From assembly GCF_001552135.1 (NCBI RefSeq), contig NZ_BCQP01000047.1:1-64000 (forward strand): a stretch of 64,000 bases of DNA, written 5' to 3'. A program made the translations under genes and the position numbers. Within the stretch, counting starts at the first letter, position 1; each line of letters opens with the position of its first letter. Shown piece by piece: positions 24,514 to 32,522 of the stretch. The stretch is from Actinomadura chibensis NBRC 106107. Its GTDB lineage: Bacteria; Actinomycetota; Actinomycetes; Streptosporangiales; Streptosporangiaceae. The notes beneath the pieces were generated by a model that saw nothing but the letters and a program-made list of their open reading frames with translations, searched no databases and was not told the DNA's origin.

Positions 24514-27093
24514 TCAGCCCGCGGCGGCGTCCTTCGCGCGGGCGCGCAGCGCGCGGGCCACCCCGTCGCGCCCCTCCGACAGCAGCCGGGCGAGCGCGGG
24601 CGGCGGCTTCTCGTCGGCCAGGTACGCCTCGGTGCGGTCGATCGTGGACTGCTCGATCACGAGGAAGGGGTAGGCGGCCTCGGCGAACGTCTGGGACATG
24701 TCGCTGGTCCACTCCTTCCACACCCGTCCGACCTCGGCGAAGTACCGGTCGACGTAGGGGACGAGCAGCGCGGCCTGGTCGGGCTCGACGAACCCGCCGA
24801 GCGTCGCCCGGTACACCGCGTTCGGCAGGTCGCCGGACACGATCTTCTCCCACGCGGCGGACTTGGCCTCGGCGGACGGGATCGCGGCCGCGCACGCGGC
24901 GGCGTGCCGCTCGCCCGCGGCCGTCCGGTCGCGCTCGTGCTCGGCGTCGATCTCCGCCCGGCCCGCCCGCCCGGTGATGACGAGGCGGCGCAGCAGCGAC
25001 CAGCGCAGGTCGGTGTCGACGGTGAGGCCGTCGAGGACCTGGGAGCCGTCCAGCAGGCCCTGGACGAACGCCAGGTGCTCGTCGGACACCGCCGACGCCG
25101 CGAACGCCTGCGTGTAGGCGAGCTGGAAGTCCGAGCCGGGCTCGGCGCGCCGGGCCAGCTCCGACAGGGTGTCGGCGAGCAGCGCGAGGCCCTCCTCGCG
25201 CCACCCCGGGTCGGCGTACTGCTGGACGGCCGTCCGCGCCTGCCGCAGCAGCGTCTGCGTGACCGAGATGTCGGTGACGCCGCTGACGCCCTTCGCGACC
25301 AGCCGGATGTAGTCGCGGGTCGCCATCTCGGCGTCGCGCGTCATGTCCCACGCCGCCGACCAGCACAGCGCCCGGGGGAGGCTCTCCCTGATCTCGCCGA
25401 TGTGCTCGATCAGCGTCCGCCGCGAGTGCTCGTCCAGCCGGATCTTGGCGTAGGTGAGGTCGTCGTCGTTGACCAGGACGAGGTCCGGCCGCTTGCGCCC
25501 GACGAGCTGCGGCACGTCGGTACGGGCGCCGACCACGTCCAGCTCGACGCGCTCGCGCCGGACGATGCCCTCGTCCGTCCGGTCGTAGAGCCCGATGGCG
25601 AGGCGGTGCGAGCGCAGCGTCGGGTAGTCGGCCTTCGCCTCCTGCAGGACGGTGAACGACGTGAAGTTCCCGTCGGCGTCGACCTCGTACTCGGGGCGCA
25701 TGGTGTTGACCCCGGCGGTCTCCAGCCACTCCTTCGACCACGCGGCGAGGTCGCGACCGGACCTCTCCTCAAGCGCGCCCAGCAGGTCCGTCAGGACGGT
25801 GTTGCCCCACGCGTGCCGGTCGAAGTAGCCCCGCACCCCCTCCAGGAAGTTGTCGAGGCCGACGTACGCCACGAGCTGCTTCAGCACGGACGCGCCCTTG
25901 GCGTAGGTGATCCCGTCGAAGTTCACCTCGACCGCGCGGATGTCGGGGATGTCGGCGGCGATCGGGTGCGTGGACGGGAGCTGGTCCTGCCGGTACGCCC
26001 ACGCCTTCTCCAGGTTCGCGAACGTCGTCCACGAGCCCTTCCACTTGGTGGCCTCGGCCTGGCACAGGACGCTCATGTACGTGGCGAACGACTCGTTCAG
26101 CCATAGGTCGTCCCACCAGCGCATGGTGACGAGGTCGCCGAACCACATGTGGGCCATCTCGTGCAGGATCGTCTCGGCGCGGCGCTCGTACGCCGCGTCC
26201 GTGACCCTCGAACGGAAGACGTAATCCTCCAGGAAGGTCACCGCCCCCGCGTTCTCCATCGCGCCCGCGTTGAACTCGGGGACGAAGAGCTGGTCGTACT
26301 TGGCGAACGGGTACGGGCGGCCGAACACGCGCTCGAAGTAGGCGAAGCCCTGCCGGGTGACGTCGACGATCGCGTCCGCGTCGAGGTGCTCGGCGAGCGA
26401 CGCCCGGCAGTACACGCCGAGCGGGATGGCGGTGCCGTCCGCGCGGCGGTACTCGTCCCGGACGACGTGGTACGGCCCCGCGATGAGCGCCGTGATGTAG
26501 GTGGAGATCTTCGGCGTGGGCGCGAACCGCCACGTCCCGCCCTCGACCGACTCGCCGTCCTTCTGGGGGGACGCCCCCCCAGACCCCCCGTGGGCCTTGG
26601 GGGCCTCGTTCGTCACGACCTCCCAGCCCTCCGGGGCCTTGACGGTCAGCTCGAAGGTCGCCTTGAGGTCGGGCTGGTCGAAGCAGGTGTACATCCGGTG
26701 CGCGTCGGCCGTCTCGAACTGCGTGTACAGGTAGACGCTGTCGTCGACCGGGTCCACGAACCGGTGCAGGCCCTCACCCGAGCGCGAGTAGGCGCAGTCG
26801 GCCACGACCCGGAGCTCGTTGTCCGCGGCGAGGCCGGGCAGCGGGACGCGGCCCTTCTCCGCGTCGTAGGACGCCGGGTCCAGCGCGTTCCCGTTCAGCG
26901 TCACCTCCCGCACGACGGCGCCGTGCAGGTCGATGAACGTCGACGCGCCGGTCTCGGCGCTCGCGAACCGCACCACCGTGGTGGAGCCGAACCGCTCACT
27001 GCCCGTCGTCAGGTCCAACTCGACCTCGTACGACTCGACGGCGAGCAGCCGGGCCCTGTCCCGCGCCTCGTCGCGCGTGAGGTTGCCTGCCAC
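24514..27093 (-). CDS. pepN: Aminopeptidase N (M1 zinc metallopeptidase)
   Basis: Removes N-terminal amino acids from peptides in the cytoplasm. The 859-aa length fits actinobacterial PepN. The exopeptidase motif GAMEN is present, and the zinc site is His311, Glu312, His315 (HEMAH) with Glu334 (WLNESFA). The ERAP1-like C-terminal domain follows. GTG at 27093 has GAGGAG 6 bases before it. Oddity: residues about 171-192 (KAHGGSGG...SVEGG) are a low-complexity insertion between the usual beta strands, and the DNA there (26562-26583 and the following bases) forms G6/C6 hairpins, as if a repeat had entered the gene in frame. Confidence 0.95.
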   Translation of the reverse strand: MAGNLTRDEARDRARLLAVESYEVELDLTTGSERFGSTTVVRFASAETGASTFIDLHGAVVREVTLNGNALDPASYDAEKGRVPLPGLAADNELRVVADCAYSRSGEGLHRFVDPVDDSVYLYTQFETADAHRMYTCFDQPDLKATFELTVKAPEGWEVVTNEAPKAHGGSGGASPQKDGESVEGGTWRFAPTPKISTYITALIAGPYHVVRDEYRRADGTAIPLGVYCRASLAEHLDADAIVDVTRQGFAYFERVFGRPYPFAKYDQLFVPEFNAGAMENAGAVTFLEDYVFRSRVTDAAYERRAETILHEMAHMWFGDLVTMRWWDDLWLNESFATYMSVLCQAEATKWKGSWTTFANLEKAWAYRQDQLPSTHPIAADIPDIRAVEVNFDGITYAKGASVLKQLVAYVGLDNFLEGVRGYFDRHAWGNTVLTDLLGALEERSGRDLAAWSKEWLETAGVNTMRPEYEVDADGNFTSFTVLQEAKADYPTLRSHRLAIGLYDRTDEGIVRRERVELDVVGARTDVPQLVGRKRPDLVLVNDDDLTYAKIRLDEHSRRTLIEHIGEIRESLPRALCWSAAWDMTRDAEMATRDYIRLVAKGVSGVTDISVTQTLLRQARTAVQQYADPGWREEGLALLADTLSELARRAEPGSDFQLAYTQAFAASAVSDEHLAFVQGLLDGSQVLDGLTVDTDLRWSLLRRLVITGRAGRAEIDAEHERDRTAAGERHAAACAAAIPSAEAKSAAWEKIVSGDLPNAVYRATLGGFVEPDQAALLVPYVDRYFAEVGRVWKEWTSDMSQTFAEAAYPFLVIEQSTIDRTEAYLADEKPPPALARLLSEGRDGVARALRARAKDAAAG
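26562..26583. repeat. G6/C6 hairpin inside the pepN coding region
   Basis: TCTGGGGGG pairs with CCCCCCAGA around a 4-base loop, directly followed by a second C6...G5 pair at 26585-26603. It encodes a Gly/Ser-rich loop of PepN and resembles the hairpin at 15877-15896. Confidence 0.5.
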
Positions 27094-27260
27094 ATGAACT
27101 CCTCGGTCGGCTTTATCGTCTGGTGCCCCCATGTCTACCAACCGGACGGCGATACGGCCCGTCCCGCCACGGTCTTGGGGGCTTCGCGCGGCAGGGAATC
27201 AGGACGGGCGGCCCCCGGTTGTCGCATTCACGTACCTGGTACAGGCCAAGGAGGCTGACG

Positions 27261-27872
27261 TTGACGACCGACGCGCGCACGCCGGTGGACTTCTGGTTCG
27301 ACCCCCTCTGCCCGTGGGCGTGGATCACGTCCCGCTGGATCCTGGAGGTGGAGCGGCAGCGCCCGATCGACGTGCGCTGGCATGTGATGAGCCTCGCCGT
27401 CCTCAACGAGGACAAGGACGTCCCAGAGGACTACCGCCGCGGGCTCAAGGACGCGTGGAAGCCGGTGCGCGTCTGCATCGCCGCCGAGCAGAAGTACGGC
27501 TCCGAGGTGCTAGGACGCCTCTACACGGAGATGGGCACCCGCCGCCACCATGAGCGGCAGAAGTTCGACCGGGAGTTCCTGGAGGCGTCGCTGAGCGCGG
27601 CCGGGCTCGACCCGTCGCTCGCCGCCGCCGAGTCGACCGACTTCGACGAGGCGGTCCGCGCGTCGCACAAGGACGGCATCGACCGGGTCGGCCAGGAGGT
27701 CGGCACCCCGGTGATCGAGGTCGAGGGCCACGCGTTCTTCGGCCCGGTCGTCACCCCGATCCCGCGCGGCGAGGCGGCCGTCAAGCTCTTCGACGGCGTC
27801 CTCGCGGTCGCGTCGACCGACGGGTTCTTCGAGCTCAAGCGGACCCGCACCCGGGACCCGATCTTCGACTGA
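27261..27872 (+). CDS. DsbA-family thioredoxin-fold protein, mycothiol-dependent nitroreductase type
   Basis: A 203-aa cytoplasmic protein of the DsbA/FrnE fold. The active-site segment is DPLCPWAW (Cys-Pro-Trp-Ala near residue 16), matching Mycobacterium Rv2466c, a mycothiol-dependent reductase that activates nitro compounds and responds to oxidative stress. Downstream, VGTPVIEVEG carries the cis-proline and FFGPVVTPIPRG is also conserved in that group. TTG at 27261 is chosen for AAGGAGG 6 bases upstream and because it gives the short family N-terminus. It stands alone, divergent from pepN. Confidence 0.88.
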   Translation: MTTDARTPVDFWFDPLCPWAWITSRWILEVERQRPIDVRWHVMSLAVLNEDKDVPEDYRRGLKDAWKPVRVCIAAEQKYGSEVLGRLYTEMGTRRHHERQKFDREFLEASLSAAGLDPSLAAAESTDFDEAVRASHKDGIDRVGQEVGTPVIEVEGHAFFGPVVTPIPRGEAAVKLFDGVLAVASTDGFFELKRTRTRDPIFD

Positions 27873-27915
27873 CCGGGAGTCCCCGCCGGGGCGCCGGAGG
27901 GTGCCGCCACGGTCA

Positions 27916-27942
27916 GGTAGTTGCGACTTAGTTGCAACTACC
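27916..27942. promoter_or_regulatory. Nur-box-like operator upstream of the metal transporter operon
   Basis: The core TTGCGA-CTTAG-TTGCAA (27921-27937) fits the nickel regulator consensus tTGCaa-N5-ttGCAA in 10 of 12 defined positions. It is embedded in a wider 9-bp inverted repeat GGTAGTTGC/GCAACTACC. It lies 53 bases upstream of the cbiM-like start. Nur is a Fur-family repressor known from Streptomyces; binding here is inferred. Confidence 0.7.
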
Positions 27943-27994
27943 ACGGCGATGCCTTCAAACTGGTCCTATCGAAAACGGGTAGGGGCGGTGAAGC

Positions 27995-28708
27995 ATGCAC
28001 GTACCGGACGGATTCATCGACGCGCCGGTGTCGGTCGCGGCCGGGGCGGTCGCGGTCGTCGGGGTGGGGATCGCGCTGCGCGGCGCCAGGCGGGAGCTGG
28101 ACGACCGCACGGCGCCGCTCGCCGGGCTGACCGCCGCGTTCGTGTTCGCCGCGCAGATGCTCAACTTCCCGGTCGCGTCCGGGACGAGCGGGCATCTGCT
28201 CGGCGGGACGCTCGCCGCGATCCTCGTCGGGCCCTACACGGGCATCCTGTGCGTGTCGGTCGTCCTGCTCATGCAGGCGCTGCTGTTCGCCGACGGCGGC
28301 CTCACCGCGCTCGGCGTCAACATCACCACGATGGCGCTGGCCACGGTCGTCGTCGGGTACGGGCTGTTCCGGCTGCTGGTGCGCGTGCTGCCGAAGACGC
28401 GGGCCTCCGTCGCGGGGGCCTCGTTCGCCGCCGCCGTCGTCTCGGTGCCCGCCGCCGCCGTCATGTTCACGCTGATCTACGCCCTCGGCGGGACGGCGGA
28501 CGTGTCGCTCGGCAAGGTCGCCGCCGCGATGATCGGCGTGCACGTGCTGATCGGCGTCGGCGAGGCCGTGATCACCGCGGTGACGGTGTCGAGCGTGCTC
28601 GCCGTCCGGCCGGACCTCGTGCACGGGGCGCGCGGGCTGATCAGGCCGCTGGAGCTGCGCACCGCCGCCCGTCCCGCCGACGGACCGGCCGAGCCGTCGC
28701 GGGCCTGA
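27995..28708 (+). CDS. cbiM: ECF-type cobalt/nickel transporter, CbiM/NikM substrate-binding membrane protein
   Basis: The metal-recognising S-component of a cobalt/nickel ECF transporter. The 237-aa protein starts MHVPDGFID; the N-terminal Met-His loop (His2) is the metal ligand in this family. About six to seven membrane helices follow, with the conserved segments QMLNFPV and LLMQALLFADGGLTALG. The Nur-like box upstream points to nickel instead of cobalt as cargo. A weak GGGGCGGTG ribosome binding site precedes the ATG. It is the first gene of a four-gene operon with 13-base or overlapping junctions. Confidence 0.93.
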   Translation: MHVPDGFIDAPVSVAAGAVAVVGVGIALRGARRELDDRTAPLAGLTAAFVFAAQMLNFPVASGTSGHLLGGTLAAILVGPYTGILCVSVVLLMQALLFADGGLTALGVNITTMALATVVVGYGLFRLLVRVLPKTRASVAGASFAAAVVSVPAAAVMFTLIYALGGTADVSLGKVAAAMIGVHVLIGVGEAVITAVTVSSVLAVRPDLVHGARGLIRPLELRTAARPADGPAEPSRA

Positions 28709-28721
28709 GAGGAGCGATTCG

Positions 28722-29066
28722 ATGACCACCAAGAGGTTCTTCGCCGGGTTCCTGATCGTCTCGCTCATCCTCGCCGGGATCGTCAGCTACTACGCGAGCG
28801 GCGACCCGGACGGGCTGGAGAAGGTCGCGTCCGACAAGGGCATCTCCGCCAAGGAGAAGGACCACTCCCTCAAGGACTCGCCGCTCGGCGACTACGGCGT
28901 CAAGGGGATCGACGACGCGCGGCTGTCCGGCGGACTGTCCGGCGTGATCGGCGTCGGGGCCGTCCTGCTGGTCGGTGGGGGGCTGTTCTGGGCCGTCCGG
29001 CGGCGCGGCGCCGCCGCCGCTGCGGAGCAGGCTGAGGCCCCGGCCGAGCCGTCCCGGAAGGGCTGA
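28722..29066 (+). CDS. PDGLE-domain accessory membrane protein (CbiN/NikN-like)
   Basis: A 114-aa protein with a membrane helix at about residues 6-26, the motif DPDGLEKVA just after it, an extracytoplasmic loop, and a second helix at about 65-88 before a charged tail. The PDGLE domain is the small subunit that assists CbiM/NikM in metal loading, and is commoner in nickel-type than in cobalt-type systems, in keeping with the Nur-like box. ATG at 28722 has GAGGAG upstream. Its stop overlaps the next start as TGATG. Confidence 0.88.
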   Translation: MTTKRFFAGFLIVSLILAGIVSYYASGDPDGLEKVASDKGISAKEKDHSLKDSPLGDYGVKGIDDARLSGGLSGVIGVGAVLLVGGGLFWAVRRRGAAAAAEQAEAPAEPSRKG

Positions 29067-29830
29067 TGGGCGCCGGGCACGCGCACCGGCTGTACGTGCC
29101 CGGCACGTCGCCGGTGCACCGCCTGCCGCCGCAGTGCAAGCTCGTCGCCGTCCTCGCGTTCGTGCTGCTGGTCGTCGCCACGCCCCGGGAACGGGTCTGG
29201 GCGTTCGGCGTGTACGCGGTGCTGCTGGCGGTCGTCGCCGCGACGGCCCGCGTCCCGTTCCGGACGGTCGCGCGCCGCGTCGTGATCGAGGTGCCGTTCG
29301 TCGCGTTCGCGTTCCTCATGCCGTTCGTCGCGAACGGGGACAAGATCAGCGTGCTGGGGCTGCGGCTCAGCGAGAGCGGCCTGTGGGGCGCCTGGAACAT
29401 CCTCGCCAAGGGGACGCTCGGCGTCGTCGCGTCGATCCTGCTCGCCGCGACCACCGAGCCCCGGCTGCTGCTCCTCGGCATCGAGCGGCTGCGCATGCCG
29501 CAGCTCATCACGCAGATCGCGACGTTCATGCTGCGCTACGGCGACGTCGTCGCCGCCGAGCTCGGCCGGATGAAGGTCGCGCGGGCGTCGCGCGGCTTCG
29601 AGGCCCGCGACGTCCGCGCCACGCGGGTGCTGGCGAAGTCGGTCGGCGCGCTGTTCCTGCGCTCGTACGAGCGGGGCGAGCGCGTCCACCTGGCCATGCT
29701 GAGCCGGGGTTACGACGGGCGGATGCCCGTCACGCACGACGTCGGCGCGTCCGCCGCCCAGTGGACGGCCGCCGCCGCGCTGCCCCTCGCCGCCGCCCTC
29801 GTGACGCTGGCTGCTTGGATGGTGCCATGA
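29066..29830 (+). CDS. cbiQ: ECF transporter transmembrane (T) component CbiQ
   Basis: The T-component that links the metal-binding subunit to the ATPase. The 254-aa protein has four to five membrane helices and the coupling-helix signatures MKVARASRGFEAR and MLSRGYDGR, each containing the Ala-Arg-Gly or Ser-Arg-Gly motif that docks to the ATPase. It overlaps both neighbours by one and four bases, so the subunits are made together. Confidence 0.92.
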   Translation: MGAGHAHRLYVPGTSPVHRLPPQCKLVAVLAFVLLVVATPRERVWAFGVYAVLLAVVAATARVPFRTVARRVVIEVPFVAFAFLMPFVANGDKISVLGLRLSESGLWGAWNILAKGTLGVVASILLAATTEPRLLLLGIERLRMPQLITQIATFMLRYGDVVAAELGRMKVARASRGFEARDVRATRVLAKSVGALFLRSYERGERVHLAMLSRGYDGRMPVTHDVGASAAQWTAAAALPLAAALVTLAAWMVP

Positions 29831-30591
29831 CCGCGCAAGCGCCGCCGTCGCTGGAGGTGACGGGCCTCGCCTACGCCTATCCCGACGGCACGCAGGCGCT
29901 CTACGGCGTCGACCTGACGATCGGGCGCGGCGAGCGCGTCGCCCTCCTCGGGCCGAACGGGGCCGGGAAGACGACGCTCGTCCTGCACCTGAACGGCATC
30001 CTGCACGGCGGCCTCGGCGCGGTGCGGGTCGGCGGGCTGCCCGTCGACGCCAAGGACAAGAAGACGCTGCGGGAGATCCGCCGCCGCGTCGGCATCGTCT
30101 TCCAGGACCCCGACGACCAGCTCTTCATGCCGACCGTCCGCGAGGACGTCGGGTTCGGCCCCGCGAACCTCGGCCTGCGCGGCGCCGAGCTGGACCGCCG
30201 GGTCCGGGACGCGCTGACCCGCGTCGGCATGCTGGACGTCGCCGACCGCCCGCCGCAGCACCTGTCGTTCGGGCAGCGCCGCCGCGTCGCCGTCGCGACC
30301 GTCCTCGCGATGGAGCCGGAGATCCTCGTGCTGGACGAGCCGTCCTCCAACCTCGACCCGGCGAGCCGCCGCGAGCTCGCCGAGATCCTCCTCGGCCTGG
30401 ACGTGACCGTCCTCATGGTCACGCACGACCTGCCCTACGCGGCCGAGCTGTGCCCGCGCTCGGTCATCCTGTCCGGCGGCGTCATCGCCGCGGACCGTCC
30501 GACCCGGGACCTGCTGACCGACGCCGACCTGCTCGCCGCGCACCGGCTGGAGCTGCCGTTCGGCTTCGACCCGGCGGCCGCCGTCCGCTGA
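29827..30591 (+). CDS. cbiO: ECF transporter ATP-binding protein CbiO
   Basis: The ATPase of the metal transporter. 254 aa with Walker A GPNGAGKTT, Q-loop FQDPDDQLF, signature LSFGQRRRVAVA (LSFGQ variant typical of CbiO), Walker B ILVLDEPSSNLDP and the H-loop THDLPYA. A single ATPase gene is present, so the pump probably uses a CbiO homodimer. The ATG overlaps the cbiQ stop. The gene converges on the sigma-factor operon with 19 bases between. Confidence 0.94.
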   Translation: MTAQAPPSLEVTGLAYAYPDGTQALYGVDLTIGRGERVALLGPNGAGKTTLVLHLNGILHGGLGAVRVGGLPVDAKDKKTLREIRRRVGIVFQDPDDQLFMPTVREDVGFGPANLGLRGAELDRRVRDALTRVGMLDVADRPPQHLSFGQRRRVAVATVLAMEPEILVLDEPSSNLDPASRRELAEILLGLDVTVLMVTHDLPYAAELCPRSVILSGGVIAADRPTRDLLTDADLLAAHRLELPFGFDPAAAVR

Positions 30592-30610
30592 TCCCGGGGG
30601 ACGGCCGCGA

Positions 30611-31714
30611 TCAGCAGACGATCTCCCTGTTCAGGACGTTCCCCGTGTCGTGGACGGCCACGGCGCGCCCGCTCCGCAGATCGAGCCACTCCAGCGCGGT
30701 ACCGGTCCCGAGCAGCAGGTGGCGGCCGTCGGCGGAGCGGCAGGAGAGGGTGAACGCCGCCCGCTCCAGCACCGTGCCGGTGACCGCGCCGGTGGCGGGG
30801 GACACCTCCACGAGCCTGGCGCGCGACGCCCGCGCGGACTCCACGAGGAGGCTCCGCCCGTCCGACCGCAGCCACAGGTTCCGCACCTCGTCCAGCGGGC
30901 CGGGGACGGGCACGGCGGGACGGCCCCAGGAGGCCGTGTCCCCGGGGAGCGTGCCGGTGTCCAGCACCCGGACGCCGTCGCCGCGGGGCGAGGAGAACCA
31001 GGCGAGGGCCAGTCGGCGGCCGTCCGCGCTCAAGGACAGGTACTCGGCGTACCCCGTCAGGTCCCAGGCCCTGCGGTGCCCGCTCGCGACCTTCTGCACC
31101 GTCAGGGCGACGCCCGGACGGTCCGGCCCCTTGCCCGCGTCGACCGTGAACGCGAGGGTGCCGCCGTCGGCGGAGGCGGTCAGGCGCCCGACGGACCCGC
31201 CGGGGAGGTCGCCGCCGGGCAGCGGGTCGAGCGCGACGGTGCGGCCCCGGTCGTCGACGCGCAGGCGGTACAGGCGGTCCGGCCCGTCCGCGCCGTCCTC
31301 GGGGGTGCCGAGCAGGAAGAAGGTCCGGTTGCCCGCGGTGCCCGCCGCCGCCGACCAGCGGCCCACGCCGCGCGGGGTGGACACCTCCTGCAGCGAGCGT
31401 CCCGTGGACGGGTCGATGATCCGGGCCCGGTCGTGGACGTTCGGACCCTCGGAGGGGGGCAGCGCGAGCAGGTAGCGCGTCGCCGCCGAGACGGGGCGCG
31501 TGTCCGGCGCCTCGCCGCGTCGCCCGGTGACCAGCACGGCGCCGGCCACGACCATGGCGACCATGAGCACGGCGGCGACCGGCGCCCAGGTGCGGGCCGT
31601 CCTGCGGCGGGACGGCGCGGCCTCCGGCGTCGACAGCGGTCTGAGGTCCTCCGGCCGCACCGTCGCGGCCGCGGCGTCCAGCGCCCGCCCGAGCCGTTCC
31701 TCGATCTCGTTCAC
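30611..31714 (-). CDS. Membrane protein with propeller-like C-terminus, partner of the SigE-type factor
   Basis: A 367-aa protein with one membrane helix (about residues 44-63, after a cytoplasmic N-terminus of the NEIEERLGRALDAAA type) and a large outer domain of repeated beta segments with GRxL, SADGxxLAF and SADGRRLAL patterns, suggestive of a beta-propeller. The topology fits an anti-sigma-like sensor, but no zinc anti-sigma motif (HxxxCxxC) is present. GTG at 31714 has GGAGGAG upstream and overlaps the stop of the sigma gene (GTGA), so production is coupled. The outer domain may sense the envelope. Confidence 0.7.
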   Translation of the reverse strand: MNEIEERLGRALDAAAATVRPEDLRPLSTPEAAPSRRRTARTWAPVAAVLMVAMVVAGAVLVTGRRGEAPDTRPVSAATRYLLALPPSEGPNVHDRARIIDPSTGRSLQEVSTPRGVGRWSAAAGTAGNRTFFLLGTPEDGADGPDRLYRLRVDDRGRTVALDPLPGGDLPGGSVGRLTASADGGTLAFTVDAGKGPDRPGVALTVQKVASGHRRAWDLTGYAEYLSLSADGRRLALAWFSSPRGDGVRVLDTGTLPGDTASWGRPAVPVPGPLDEVRNLWLRSDGRSLLVESARASRARLVEVSPATGAVTGTVLERAAFTLSCRSADGRHLLLGTGTALEWLDLRSGRAVAVHDTGNVLNREIVC

Positions 31715-32250
31715 CGTCGCTCCTCCAACCTGCCGGCGAGCGCGGCCAGCGCCCGCGCCGACGTCGACTTCACGGTGCCGCGGGAGATCCCGGCGGCCTC
31801 GGCGATCTGCGCCTCGTCCAGGCCGAGGTAGAACCGCAGGACCAGGACCTCGCGCTGGCGGTCCGGCAGCGTCCGCAGGGCGGCCAGCACCTCCCGGTGC
31901 TCCTCGCCGAGCAGCGCGGCGGACTCGGCCGACCAGACGGGCGGCTCGTAGTGGCGGTGCAGGCGCCCCGCGAGCTTCCGCCGCCGCAGGACGGTGCGGC
32001 ACCTGTTGACCACGGCGCGGCGCGCGTAGGGCAGCATCCGGTCGTGGTCGCGCAGCCGGTCCAGCCTGGCGTGCATGGCGGCGAACACGTCCTGGACGAC
32101 GTCCTCGGCCGTAGGCCGGTCGCCGACGACGAGCAGTGCCAGCCGCACGAGGGACACGTGATGGTCGGCGAACAGCGCGGTGAGCATGGCCGCCGGACCG
32201 TCCTCGCCCCCGGGGCCCGACCCGCGGGCTACCGCTTCTTCTGTTTCCAC
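31711..32250 (-). CDS. SigE-family ECF RNA polymerase sigma factor
   Basis: A 179-aa extracytoplasmic-function sigma factor. Region 2 is seen in HHVSLVRLALLVVGD and AEDVVQDVF; region 4 in LPDRQREVLVLRFYLGLDEAQIAEAAGISRGTVKS (read in short parts: LPDRQREVL, AQIAEA, GISRGTVKS). The SigE-family label follows from the LRLALLVVGD-type segment common in streptomycetes. The first gene of a two-gene operon with the propeller-like membrane protein, which it overlaps by four bases. An internal ATG 21 codons in is an alternative start. The target promoter sequence is unknown. Confidence 0.9.
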   Translation of the reverse strand: METEEAVARGSGPGGEDGPAAMLTALFADHHVSLVRLALLVVGDRPTAEDVVQDVFAAMHARLDRLRDHDRMLPYARRAVVNRCRTVLRRRKLAGRLHRHYEPPVWSAESAALLGEEHREVLAALRTLPDRQREVLVLRFYLGLDEAQIAEAAGISRGTVKSTSARALAALAGRLEERR

Positions 32251-32522
32251 ACCTATGACACCCGCGAGGCCGCGCCGGGGTTGCTCGCCGTGGCCGATTC
32301 GTCGGCGTCCCCGCTCCCGGCCGCGCCGCGGCGGCGGACGCGCGGTGGGGAACCGGCCTGTTCACAGGGCTCCGGCCGCCTCGCACGGCGTTCGCGGCGG
32401 GTGCTCACACCGGGTGAATTTTCGGTTCGGGGTTTCCGCTTGCGCGCGGACTCCCGGGCTTGCCAGACTCGTGACCCCGAAGGAACAACGGTTACGGTTT
32501 TCATTTCCGAAATGGGGTTTTC

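Noticed and set aside
27873..27994. Cobalamin riboswitch before the cbiM-like gene
   Set aside because: The leader is only 122 bases and shows no B12 box (GCCACTG-type) or typical stems; the Nur-like palindrome explains regulation better.
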